Assembly: GCF_030272615.1 (NCBI RefSeq)
Contig: NC_081406.1
Span: 469,950,400 to 470,014,399 of the forward strand
Source: Cryptomeria japonica
Taxonomy: Eukaryota > Streptophyta > Pinopsida > Cupressales > Cupressaceae
Direction: 5' to 3'
Length of the DNA: 64,000 bases
The translations under genes were made by a program, and so were the position numbers. Below the pieces are notes generated by a model, which searched no databases, was not told the DNA's origin, and saw nothing but the letters and a program-made list of their open reading frames with translations. Positions 34,227-44,427 of the stretch are shown here, piece after piece. Every line of letters begins with the position of its first letter. The first letter of the stretch is position 1.

Positions 34227-35546
34227 TTGCAGTGTTGTAATAATCTAAAATCAGCTCAGGAGATCATTGTTCCACATAACAGAGAGGCAACATCTTCAAG
34301 CACACAATCCAAGGAACAATCATTTGCATCAATTTTGTCAAACATGGAAAAAAAAATGCAGCTAAGAGATCAAGGGATCAGAGAATATTTGCTATCATGG
34401 AAAAACAAACAAGAGCAACTTCAAATTGAGAGGGATGAAGAAGCAGATATAGAAGTCGATGTAGTTCACACGTATGCAGGACAAACGTTAGGAACTAGCC
34501 TACTTGAATCAGAATCACATTTGAGTGACATGGACTTAACCGAGGATGATCAAGATTTTCTTATACGAGGTCATTCTGACGAGAGTATCGTTCTAGACAT
34601 GGAAATACATACTGAAAGCTCTAACATCTCTATCATGACCCCTAATATCTTTGAAACTATTCAACCTGAAGATCCTTTACCGTTAAGCTATCCTGAACCT
34701 ATGGACTGGGAAAATGAAGGACATACTGCTATTGATACCTTTCTAAATGACCATGCCATATCCTTATATCTTAATGAAATCAAACCCGCAACAACTTTCA
34801 CCAGGGATTCCGCTAACGTATCTTCAAGTCAAATGGATGTCAAATCTCCTAGTCGCAAAATTGAAAATCAAGAAAACAATATTAGGTCTAATGCTGAAAA
34901 CCATTCATTGGCAACATTAGATCGAGAAAAAGTAAAAACAAAGGATGCATCCAATGGTGAAAACCTCCTCGAGGTGCCAAAAGATGGGAGATTTGACACC
35001 TTACCTAAATGTTATCAAGAGAAGTTATCTATCATAATAGCACTAGCAAAGGCAACTATCATTAGCACAACTGATCTACATCCAGTAGCAATCTCTTTAT
35101 CAGAACCAGCAAGGCAAAAATATTTTGAACCCTTCAAAAGGTGGCAAATCAACTTTACCTGTTCATATACAGACGTTCCAGGGTTCAATCCATATCTTGC
35201 AATACATCACCCGAATATCAGTCCAGGAGCAAACATCAATAATGGAACACATCATGGATCAAGAGCAAGCATCAATAAAGGAACACAACATAAATCAGAA
35301 GCAGACATTCTATTCATCAAAATGGCTATAGAATCAAACATTAAACAACTTCAAGTCTTTGGAGACTCTCAGCTTGTCATTAATCAAATCAATGATGACT
35401 ATCAAACCAAAGATGACAAACTAATGCCTTATAAAAAGATGGTGGATGATATCAAGAAATACTTCGTAGAATTAACTTTTGAACAAATTCCAAGAAATGA
35501 TAACAAAGCAGCAGATGCCATGGCTACACTTGCTTCTCTATTGTAG
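34227..35546 (+). CDS. Linker fused to RNase H C-terminal part of element C
   Basis: An open frame of 439 codons in phase with the protease before it. Residues 1-300 form an acidic, Ser/Asp-rich linker, like that between protease and reverse transcriptase in element E. At about residue 305 it reaches the start of reverse transcriptase (INFTCSYTDVPGF, then PGA) and there jumps, through a 36-base tandem repeat (35227-35298), to the end of an archaeal-type RNase H: LQVFGDSQLVINQI and EQIPRNDNKAADAMATLASLL. The reverse transcriptase core and first half of RNase H are missing without loss of frame. The catalytic set is incomplete, so enzyme activity is unlikely. The first codon is not a clear start; the frame was probably read as part of a polyprotein. 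Confidence 0.75.
   Translation: MQCCNNLKSAQEIIVPHNREATSSSTQSKEQSFASILSNMEKKMQLRDQGIREYLLSWKNKQEQLQIERDEEADIEVDVVHTYAGQTLGTSLLESESHLSDMDLTEDDQDFLIRGHSDESIVLDMEIHTESSNISIMTPNIFETIQPEDPLPLSYPEPMDWENEGHTAIDTFLNDHAISLYLNEIKPATTFTRDSANVSSSQMDVKSPSRKIENQENNIRSNAENHSLATLDREKVKTKDASNGENLLEVPKDGRFDTLPKCYQEKLSIIIALAKATIISTTDLHPVAISLSEPARQKYFEPFKRWQINFTCSYTDVPGFNPYLAIHHPNISPGANINNGTHHGSRASINKGTQHKSEADILFIKMAIESNIKQLQVFGDSQLVINQINDDYQTKDDKLMPYKKMVDDIKKYFVELTFEQIPRNDNKAADAMATLASLL
35227..35298 (+). repeat. 36-base tandem repeat at the deletion junction
   Basis: Two units, GAGCAAACATCAATAATGG... and GAGCAAGCATCAATAAAGG..., of 36 bases each, encoding two related 12-residue blocks. A weak third start (GAAGCAGACATT) follows at the RNase H join. 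Confidence 0.85.
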
Positions 35547-36050
35547 ACACAAGAAAATCAACAACATTATGAATTCCTGGTAGAAGAGTTGTTTCATCCC
35601 ACCTTTAATTGTCCTGATTCCCAAACCATCTATCAACTTATTGGACATGATTCCTCCCGCTATGGCCAAACTTACACATACCTAAAAGACAATATCTTAC
35701 CTCCCAACTTATCAAAGAATCAAAAGAGAAACTTTATTTACCAATCCTCTCATTATACTCTCGTCGCAGATACCCTATATAAACGAGGTCTAGATGGTAC
35801 TCTCTTACGATGTCTCGAAAAAGAAGAATCTGAGAAGGCCTTACATGAAGTCCATAACGGCATTTGTGGCACTCATTCAAGTGGTCTTACCCATTCGAAA
35901 AAACTCATACGCTTGGGCTACTATTGGCCGACTATGGAACGAGATTCTTTTAAAATAGTAAGAACATGCAACCAATGTCAAATCCATGGGAATTTGATCC
36001 ATGCACTAGCACAAGAACTTCATGCTTTAGCAATATCTTGGCCTTCCTAA
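35547..36050 (+). pseudogene. Integrase zinc module of element C, core deleted
   Basis: In frame with the RNase H part after a TAG at 35544-35546. The HHCC zinc module is clear: EVHNGICGTHSSG, then IRLGYYWPTM and RTCNQCQIHGN. The frame runs to LHALAISWPS and stops at 36048-36050; the DDE catalytic core that should follow is absent. Right after the stop comes a duplicated stretch of about 45 bases (36055-36145) and then the 3' tail. The zinc module alone could not integrate DNA. Confidence 0.8.
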
Positions 36051-36054
36051 AACT

Positions 36055-36145
36055 AGACATTCTGATCATGTCTTATACAGGATGAATCCTTCCTGAAACC
36101 AGACGCTTTGATCATCGTTGTCTTATACAAGATGAATCCTTCCCG
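36055..36145 (+). repeat. Tandem duplication of about 45 bases
   Basis: GATCAT, GTCTTATACA(G/A)GATGAATCCTTCC(T/C)GAAACCA occurs twice, right where the integrase core is missing. Confidence 0.75.
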
Positions 36146-36430
36146 AAACCAAACTGAATCTAATCAATCAAGATTTTTCAATCTTACCAATCTAAGCAAT
36201 CAAGCTAATCGAAGAACTCGCACTTTCATCAAACACAGTTCTAGAAATCAAATCAAATCTATCGAGATATCAATCTCGCAAAAACTCCAAAGGTCAATTA
36301 TCTCAATTGATCTCCCGAGGGGGTATCATCATACCGAGATTTAGCAATCAAGAGCTGGGGCATCCTATCAAACCAATATCATCATCAAAATGAGATTATT
36401 TTTTGAATCAACGTGTCATCACACCTCGCT

Positions 36431-36446
36431 TCAAAGAGGGGCAAAA
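36431..36446 (+). promoter_or_regulatory. Polypurine tract of element C
   Basis: TCAAAGAGGGGCAAAA, directly before the 3' LTR at 36447. Confidence 0.8.
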
Positions 36447-37442
36447 TGTATACACCTAAAAATGGTCTGAAGATAGTTAATTAAATAAGCAATTATTTAA
36501 TTAATCTCTCATTCCCAATTTAATTGAATTCACTAAGCAATTTGATTAAATTTCCCCTTTCATCTACTTATTAATAAATCTAAGGATTTATTAAATAGGT
36601 TCATTTCATCCCTTCAATTAATTAATTCAAATTAAGTAATTTCCCCCATCAAATCATTTCTTCTAAATCCTTTAATTAATTAAAACAAATTAAAATCATG
36701 AGTTGTTGAGATTAATTATCCTTTTCATATTATTTGAATTTTTAAATTCAAATTCTCCTAACTTCTACCACTCCTAAACCTAACCCATTCTACCTACCAC
36801 CATGTCCCCTTTCATCCAACATCTTCTAGAACCTTGTGACACTTGTCACAAAGTGTTCCCTTTCATCCAACCCCTTCTAGAAGCCTCTTGACACTTGTCA
36901 CCATAGAGATGATGGATGTTCTCTTTAATCCAACCCTCTTTGCCATCCTCCTCCAATTTAACCATTGATATCTTTAGATCAATCTTGACCGTTGATTCTT
37001 GCCACATCACCCCTAGCCTTGGAAAATCCTATAAATAGACCTCATTTTGAGCAATATGGATCCCATCTCATTCTCATCTCATGCATTGTTACTATAGGCA
37101 TCTAGCTTATAGTTTATCAGTTTTAGCAATGTTATCATGCTCAATTTTAGCTTAAATCTTAGCTTAATCATGCTAGATCAATCATTCATGTAGCTTAATC
37201 ATGCTATTCTTGCTAAGATCATGCATTTTCGTCTTTCAAATCCTCCATCTAGGTGTAGTCAAGTCACTGGAATATGCATAATAAGATTTGAGAGCATTTT
37301 TCATACTCGCATTTACTAGGAGGCAATAAGTCGATTAGCTATGGTTTTGTCTTTCTTTGATTTAAATCTTCTAACCATGCTTGTAATGATTTATTGAGTG
37401 CATTGTGGTTGTAGGTACAGGTACATTTCATAGAGCACGACA
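36447..37442 (+). repeat. 3' LTR of element C
   Basis: 996 bases from TGTATACACC to GAGCACGACA, matching the 5' LTR with scattered changes and a few small deletions. It keeps both TTCTAGAA sites and the TATA box (37030-37037). Confidence 0.9.
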
Positions 37443-37447
37443 ATGTG
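37443..37447 (+). repeat. Target-site duplication of element C, right copy
   Basis: atgtg, identical to 29988-29992. Confidence 0.88.
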
Positions 37448-37759
37448 GACCCCATCTGTTGATAGGAGGGAGCCAACTCAGCTGCATACATGGCGAAGGG
37501 TGAAAGCCGACAGCCACCTTGTATACAATTGTGCATGTATTAATTGTATACGCCTGACAATTGCGAAGGGACACAATTATTAATTGCTCAATAAATGAAA
37601 CAAGACGGAGGGAGAGAATAAATTTGGAGGCAATTATTAAAAAAACATGTAAGCCAAAGTAGTATAGTTGCTATTTAATGTGTTGGTGGGATATAGTTTC
37701 AGTTAATTAAAAAAACATTCCCTGCATAAATCCAGAAGGTTTCTTCATCTGTGCACCCA

Positions 37760-39298
37760 ATGTGTGTAGTGTTTGCAGAAGACATGGAAGCCACCTTCAC
37801 CCTTTACACAACGAAACAATAGTTGGCCTTTAGGGGCAAGATCACTGATAAAATTTTGAAGGCCGTATTCAAGTTCGGGGATGATAGATTTCTTCGATAC
37901 TTGAAATTGTTTCTGGGTGACTGTTTCATGAACATAGATCACCAATACTGAACGAATGCAGACATCGTGGCCATGGTGGTGGCTTGGGCTTGGCAGATAG
38001 GGAAAAGTTCAGAGAAATTTAAATGGTTGTTGAAAGAAATTGTGGATGATGAACGACTGCTCAATTGCGACCTACTTGTCCTAACGATTGTTTCAGGGCT
38101 TCGGTTTGAAGTGCGTAAGCGAGAACCGGGTCGTGGGGGTCCTAGTTTTTTCCCCTTCCTTTGATGGGAAGTGGGGACAAGCCACAAGGCAAGGTCTGCT
38201 GAAACCACACTCAGATGTACGATGTTGGAGATGTGGCTCATTGAGAGGAAGAAGGTAGATGAAGGAACATCAGGTGGTGTAGGTGAGGCGAGAGGTGAGG
38301 GAACGTCGGGAGGTACAGGTGAGGCGAGAGTTGAGGGAATGTTAGGAGGTGCAGGTGAGGCGGCAGGAGAGGGAACATCGGGAGGTGCAGTTGAGGCGGG
38401 AGGTGCAGATGACACTGGTTATTGGTATGACATACCAGAGGTTCCTGAGGAGTTTGATGACGACGGAGACTACATCCCCTCACCCAAGCAAAAGAAGCAA
38501 ATGTGGAACTGTGTATATGTGACACATTTTGGTAAGCATTATATTTCTCAATGTTTTTAATTTAAAAGTAACAAAATACGTAAATTTTAGTGGGAATGGT
38601 TTCTGGAATGCCTGTCAATACTTGAGAATGGTTTCTAGGAATGCTTGGGAATGCTTCAAAATGTTTCAGATTAAACGTTACAATTTATACAATTTGTAAA
38701 GGAGAAAATGTCAAATAACAGTGTGATGTAGAAAAATATGTATGGTAACAAGAACAATACCCGTGTGCTTTTGTTGAATCTGGTCAACTAGTGTGCATGT
38801 TTGTCACTCCGTTTTTTTGCTTTCTATTTTTCTCTTGCACTGTATTTCTTTCAAATCCGGCTCTTGCAATGAGATGACAATTTTTGTTTTATACATGGAT
38901 TGCGTGGTTTCCCCCTTTTTAATGTGTTGTTTCAAATTTGAGATTTGAATTTGCATTGTGTGTCCATTGAATCTGCATAAGTAATTCATTTAAGAATGAT
39001 TTGATTGTTTTTGGCTGGAATTTGGTGGCCTTACACGGCTTTTGTCGTCATTGCAGGTGGGAGTTGGCGTGAAGAGACGACTAAACATGTTGGAAGCAAC
39101 ATGAAGGAGACGGGACAGGCTGTATACAGGCGAGAGTGTTGGGTACTATGCAAGGGAAAGGAGATGTTGCGGCGCCAACATGGACCCAAACCAGCCAAAA
39201 TGTGTTGTGTGAAGGGTCGCGGTTGGGTCCACGCGTGCCGTGTTGGCAATATTAATTTTTATGTTATGCTTGTTTTATTGGCGACTGAGGCCGCATAA
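37760..39298 (+). pseudogene. Decayed two-exon gene-like sequence, unknown product
   Basis: One frame runs from an ATG at 37760 to 38531 with three stops: TAG 37820-37822, TGA 37949-37951 and TGA 38162-38164. It encodes FAEDMEATFTLYTTKQ, then KITDKILKAVFKFGDDRF and VRKREPGRGG, then a 13-residue repeat (GTSGGVGEARGE type) four times (38265-38405), then an acidic end (PEEFDDDGDYIPSPKQKKQ). A GT at 38532 and an AG at 39055-39056 would remove 525 bases and keep the frame open into WREETTKHVGSNMKETG and on to 39298. I do not recognise the protein; it may be a captured host gene fragment or a transposon gene. The Pro-rich minus frame 37939-38415 is its shadow. Confidence 0.4.
38265..38405 (+). repeat. 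39-base tandem repeat, four units
   Basis: Units of the form GGAACATCGGGAGGTGCAG then GTGAGGCG(A/G)(G/C)AG, each 39 bases, so a 13-residue period is kept in frame. Confidence 0.8.
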
Positions 39299-40640
39299 CA
39301 AAAACTTGGTCATATTTAAAATTTTTACAATGACTCTTTAATTTTGTTAGAGGGGCCCACTCTTTGGCATGGTGGCACGTGAAAGTGCCCACATTGACAT
39401 ATGTTTATTTTGTAAATGCGTGTTTTAATATTTCCCACTGTTATGCAAAGTTTTATGTTTTTTTAGTAATGGATACATGTATGGCATGAAAGATGTTATG
39501 TTTAATGTGAATATTTATGCGATTTTTTTCGTTATGTTTTTGGGATGCGGTTGCACAATTTTTCCTGGTAGGACGGTCATGTGTGGGGCCCACGGTGCGC
39601 ATGTTTTATATCACCTTCTGAACCTCGTACCCTGTGCATGTATTGGCTCTTCTCCTCTAACACCCTATAATAATCATATGTTGTAAATTCTGCAAATATA
39701 ATTTACCAAACTCTAAATCCGTATTATCAACTCAAACATATATCATGAACAACCTTATAGAGCCGCACAGAATATATAATTATTGGAATTCAAACTCTAA
39801 ACTAATTATGAGAAGTTACTTGGTAAATCGCTGTTATTGCCATCACCCAAACGCCAAATCTGTAGGTGTGAGACTTGTATCCATAAAAACTCATAGATAG
39901 GTTCCACTTCCAACTTCCCCCATACATGCCATTCGTTCCATTCGTTCCCCCATTCATGCCATTCGTTATGCAGATCAACTCCGACTTCCTTCCATCCATC
40001 GTAATAGCTCCATATGTTTTTTTGGCTTGCTTAACTATGTTGATTGCTCTTCCTATTTCAGTTGCATTTAATTGTAGATTTAAGTTGATACATGGAAGCA
40101 CTTTCGTGATAAACTAAAAAAATATATAATTTCCAACTTTTAAACTACACTTCCTCTTATGCCACGTCACTTTCCTTTCCATAAGATAAGGGAGTTTCTT
40201 GGTTTATTTTCTCTAATTAAAAACTTTCTATTTTCCTCTTATCTAAAAGAATACCATAGTTTCCTTTATAAATGAAAAACTTAGCTTTTTCTTATAATTC
40301 CTTACTAACTTAACTCACTTTTCCTTATTAAAAAAAAAAGTTTTTAACAAGAACTTTATTTTATTTTATAATATTAAATTAATTCATTTTTTGAATGATA
40401 ATTCTTAATTTATTATTTTTTTAAGTTTTTATATTGATTTATTTATTTAAAACATTAATATTAATTTGTTAATTAATTATCAAATTAATACTATTCAAAT
40501 ATAGTAATATTTGTATTTATATTTTATTTAAGATACACAAGTAAATATATTTAAATTAACTCATCTTAAATTTAAACAAAACTTTATGATAAAATTTATA
40601 ATTAAATTCTATCAAAACAATAAGACAAATTAAACCCACA
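39299..40640. other. Unassigned A+T-rich DNA
   Basis: No recognisable gene. The overlapping frames 39802-40101 (minus) and 39926-40117 (plus) share a CATTCGTTC/CATGCC short repeat; neither product is known to me. From 40250 to 40620 the DNA is almost only A and T. Confidence 0.4.
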
Positions 40641-41275
40641 TGAACACAATCGAAGACACATACACAACATATGGTCAAAGATATTAGATTTTCGCCTATG
40701 TGGCAATCCGATTGGGTTGACACAAAATAGAGAACATTGTCCTAAGATCGAGTAGGGCTAAGGGTATGGACATCGAGCCTTATGCTATCTCCCACAACTT
40801 CCATCGGGATTATGTAGGCACGCTCAGACCTACGAACCAGGTGGAGTCGATGTCTTGTACTTGCAACCCTGCATCATCGAGAAAAGTACATATACAAATA
40901 ACATACATATAACCAACAATTACATGCACACTGGTGAAGGGGAATCATGACATTCCATGTCTCTCCAAAGTGAGTGATAGAAGATCATCCCCTCACACCC
41001 AATACAAAATCAAACACGTAACATAAAATCTAATACATGATACGTCTCACAAATATGTCAGTCCATGGGTCAGTACACATAAGCAAAATCCAACATCTAA
41101 TTATCCATAAAGATAAAGTGCACAACCAACATATGTTAAATCAAAACATTATAGTATAGTATTATGATAAAATTCATTACCACATAGAGTATCATCCAAC
41201 CACATAAACAATAGAAAAAGTCAACCAGAGTCAAACTAGGTTAAATAGAGTTTGATCAAGGGAGGGGCATTACAC
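40641..41275 (-). repeat. Possible LTR end on the minus strand
   Basis: GGGAGGGGCATTACA at 41261-41275 is, on the minus strand, TGTAATGCCCCTCCC, a common start of plant Gypsy LTRs. The sequence to its left holds repeat-like text (TATGTGGCAATCCGATTGGG, GTAGGCACGCTCAGACCTAC) but I could not find the other end or a partner copy. Confidence 0.3.
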
Positions 41276-41900
41276 ATTTTTTGGAACCAAAAGTGGTTAT
41301 AACCAATGTAGCATGTTATAACCTGATAGACAATGCACAAGCATTTTGATTCTTTAAACGATTCATCCATCAGACTCCTAGATCAAAATTAATGGCCTCC
41401 AAAAGTTGGGTGTCTTGAAATGGGAAATATAAAAACGTGTTGGACAGATAAATGAGTTATAATGGGGAGTTACATGTGTTGGTCTATGTTTTGACACATG
41501 ATAGAGCATGCTGGATTGGAGATAAGTTGGGCACCATTTTTTGGGGTAGTTTTAGTTCATGGTTTTGTAATGCCATTTGATAGTTTCAACATCTGCTATA
41601 TAATAGGTGCATGAGATAGAAGTTGTGTGTAAGATCCTTATAACTATTGAGTTGCCTCTAGATCTTTGGTTGGTGATAAGCTCATGAGAAGACTTCTCTA
41701 CAAGTATATTGTATTTTAATATTGATTTCTAAATGATATATTGGATGGCTTTTTGAGTGTGGGGTTTTTCTCTCAAAAGGGTTTTCCCCACGTAAATTAC
41801 TATTTTATGGCATGAATGTTATTTGTGTATAATTTTTATAATTGTTGGAAAGATCTAAAACAAATTTGCATAACCCTCCTCTCAAGATTAGTGTAGGAAG
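41276..41900 (+). repeat. Copia-LTR-like remnant
   Basis: GTGGGGTTTTTCTCTCAAAA, GGGTTTTCCCCACGTAAAT and a CCTCCTCTCAAGATTAGTG ending resemble the last third of plant Copia LTRs. No partner LTR, primer-binding site or coding region is seen nearby. Confidence 0.4.
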
Positions 41901-42007
41901 TTGCTCTTCTACCTTAACTTCTTTTCACTAAGATGAACATAAATATGGAACACATAGATACATTCATCCCCTTACATTTCTAGAATATACACCCAACACA
42001 CCTCAAT

Positions 42008-42073
<66 letters not shown>

Positions 42074-44427
42074 AATCAATTTACAATAATAACCTTTTTT
42101 ACAACCAAGTTACTTATACATCCTTCCAAGGTTTGTTTACCTACTTCAACCACAACAATATAATACACCCAAATGAGGTCACAGTTCACAATCTCACCCA
42201 TGGCTTACATAACAGAATTTCAATAACTGTAGGTGTTCATTATTGTAGTGTAGTAAATTGTATACATCTACAATTTCACACTCACTTTTGACTCACTTCC
42301 GTGGTTGTGGTTAATGTTCTTGAATCATGTTTCATTGTGCTCAATTTTAGGACTATTTCCTAAACCTTAGTCATTCCCCTACTCAAAAAAATTTGTTTTG
42401 ATCCTAAACTGCTAGGACTAAGGCATACAATGCCCCTATCCTAGTGGGTTAGGTCACCTAGCACCCCTATCCATGCAATTTGGCCCCAAATTTGACAATA
42501 GTCAACTTTACAAGCAGTGGGAAAGTGCTCCTTGATGTCGGTCTTCTCAAAAATTAAATCCAAAAAGGTGTAAGTTGCATAAAAATATAACTCCCTCTCC
42601 CATTTGAACTCTATCTATCAACAATTATGAATTCTAGTTGAGCATTCAATAAAGCATATTCAAGGCAATTGAACACAAGTCTACAATCAAGGATTCAAGC
42701 ATTCAATTTTTAGTAATCATGATCAAGTTTTATGTGTTCCTCCATGATGAAGGCATGCATTAACATCGATCAACCAACATCAAGTTTTGTGTGATACTTC
42801 AAGGTAAGGATTTCATAATAAAGGCAACATTGATCATTTTAGTCATTTTCATAAAATTTTGAACCTCTGTCCTTTTTAAAAACAAGGTTGGTTTTCATCA
42901 AACATTGTTATAGTGATCTATAAACATCAACATGAGGTTTGACTTGGGAAAGCCCCTATACATCACAATGTTTTTCCTTCTTTTTATGTGCACAAGCATA
43001 AAATTGATAGTAGATAGGGGTATGAGAGCATAAAGTAGACAATGACAGGTAGCTTAGACTTTGGATAAGTAGAAACCCTTGGAATAGGACACCCTCCAAT
43101 CATGTCTAACACTTTTTAGCTAACTTTTAGAGAGATGGATATACAAAGCCTTATGATCTAGAATCTAAAACCTTTTATTGATGAAGACATCTTTAAACTG
43201 GGGCACCCAATAATTGTGTCTAGTAGTTTCCACTCTAGGTTGTAGGTATATGTTCTCTATCTCTTATTTCTAGATTTGATCTTTTGTGTTGATTTCCAAC
43301 TTTGTATCTTACCATTTATGCTGAAAGTTATCAATTTATTATCATTCAACCTAGTTCTTTTGCATACACTTCATAATATCAAATCTATTGCAATAAAGGA
43401 ATTATTAATCACATAGTGTTTTACTCTCCTATTAGGATTGTAGCTAAACATAGTTTATGATTCCTAATGATATGCCATGGAAATTTGAGAGTTTAATTTG
43501 CATACATAGGCTAGGATCTAATTTCCTCACCATATCAATTACAACAAAATATTATTCCATGTGGGTACTCTTACCTATAAAATATCTCCCCAACAAGAAA
43601 CCCTACTCTCTATAGCCCAAATAAGGAGTCATTTCATCATTTGGGAAAGCATACTCCAATCAACTCAAAACCCCTAACACATAAAAATTTGACAAACAAA
43701 TCATTGACAAAACACTATTATAAAATATAACAAATAAAAAATGAAATACAACTAGCAAATTTCTTATTTCAAGGGGTTAAAAAGGGGATATTCCTAACTT
43801 GAAAACTTCTCAACACTAGCAAAAGGTTGATTCAATACACATACAACATTATATTTTCCGTTTCCTTAAAAATTTCATTTTCACTCTCAAGGATATCATC
43901 CTCATTCTCAAATTCTCGAATTTGGTTTTTAGTTGTAGATTGTCCATCCTCAAAGAAGATGAAAGAGACAAAATGTATGTAAAATTCCTTACCTATACAT
44001 CTCTTAGTGTGAAGGTTGTTGGTTATGGAGATTGATCTTATTGATTATAGATCAAAATTCAGTGTGGGGGTTGTAGGGGATATTCCCCTTGCGGGGTTTG
44101 GGGGCAAAAAATCCCAAATCCACAATTTATATATTTTTCTTATTATAAATATGGACAATTGATCATTAAGTTAAAGATCTAATTGATAGGAAGATAAGTG
44201 TGGAATAATGCTTCTAGTGCTAACCAAATAGGAGAGTGAATGGAAAACCTTTTTACAAACCTTTAAACAATTACATATTAGATCACGCACATATAAAATT
44301 TAGATTTAAAAAAAAAACATAACATTATATTTATGTGCGAAAACACTTTTAAAAAAACTCACACTCCAAAATAGAGCTCAATTATATTACACCAACAAAT
44401 GGTTACAACAAAATCATAGATCCAATG
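41901..44427. other. Unassigned non-coding DNA with an (AT)n tract
   Basis: No open frame or known repeat is recognisable. A G-rich palindromic stretch lies at 44064-44104, with GGGGATATTCCCC at its centre. Confidence 0.4.
42011..42069. repeat. (AT)29 microsatellite
   Basis: Fifty-nine uninterrupted bases of alternating A and T, self-complementary throughout. Confidence 0.97.

Larger units (their letters stand above)
29993..37442 (+). mobile_element. Gypsy (Tat-like) element C, deletion derivative with both LTRs
   Basis: 7450 bases: 5' LTR, primer-binding site (TGGCGCCCACCGTGG), leader, one long reading frame, polypurine tract and 3' LTR, flanked by a perfect 5-bp duplication (atgtg). The frame keeps a short gag remnant, protease, acidic linker, the C-terminal half of an archaeal-type RNase H and the integrase zinc module, but lacks gag core, reverse transcriptase and integrase core. 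The RNase H type and the order point to the Tat lineage. LTRs agree at roughly nine bases in ten by eye. Mobility would require enzymes from a full relative such as E. Confidence 0.9.

Noticed and set aside
37939-38525. Pro/Ser-rich minus-strand frames (MSSAPPASTAPPDVPSP and similar)
   Set aside because: They are shadows of the 39-base repeat; the plus frame is supported by its continuation through a GT-AG intron and by phase across three stops.
39802-40117. Opposed open frames of about 99 and 63 codons
   Set aside because: They overlap a short CATTCGTTC/CATGCC repeat, neither has a recognisable motif, and there is no sign of which strand would be coding.
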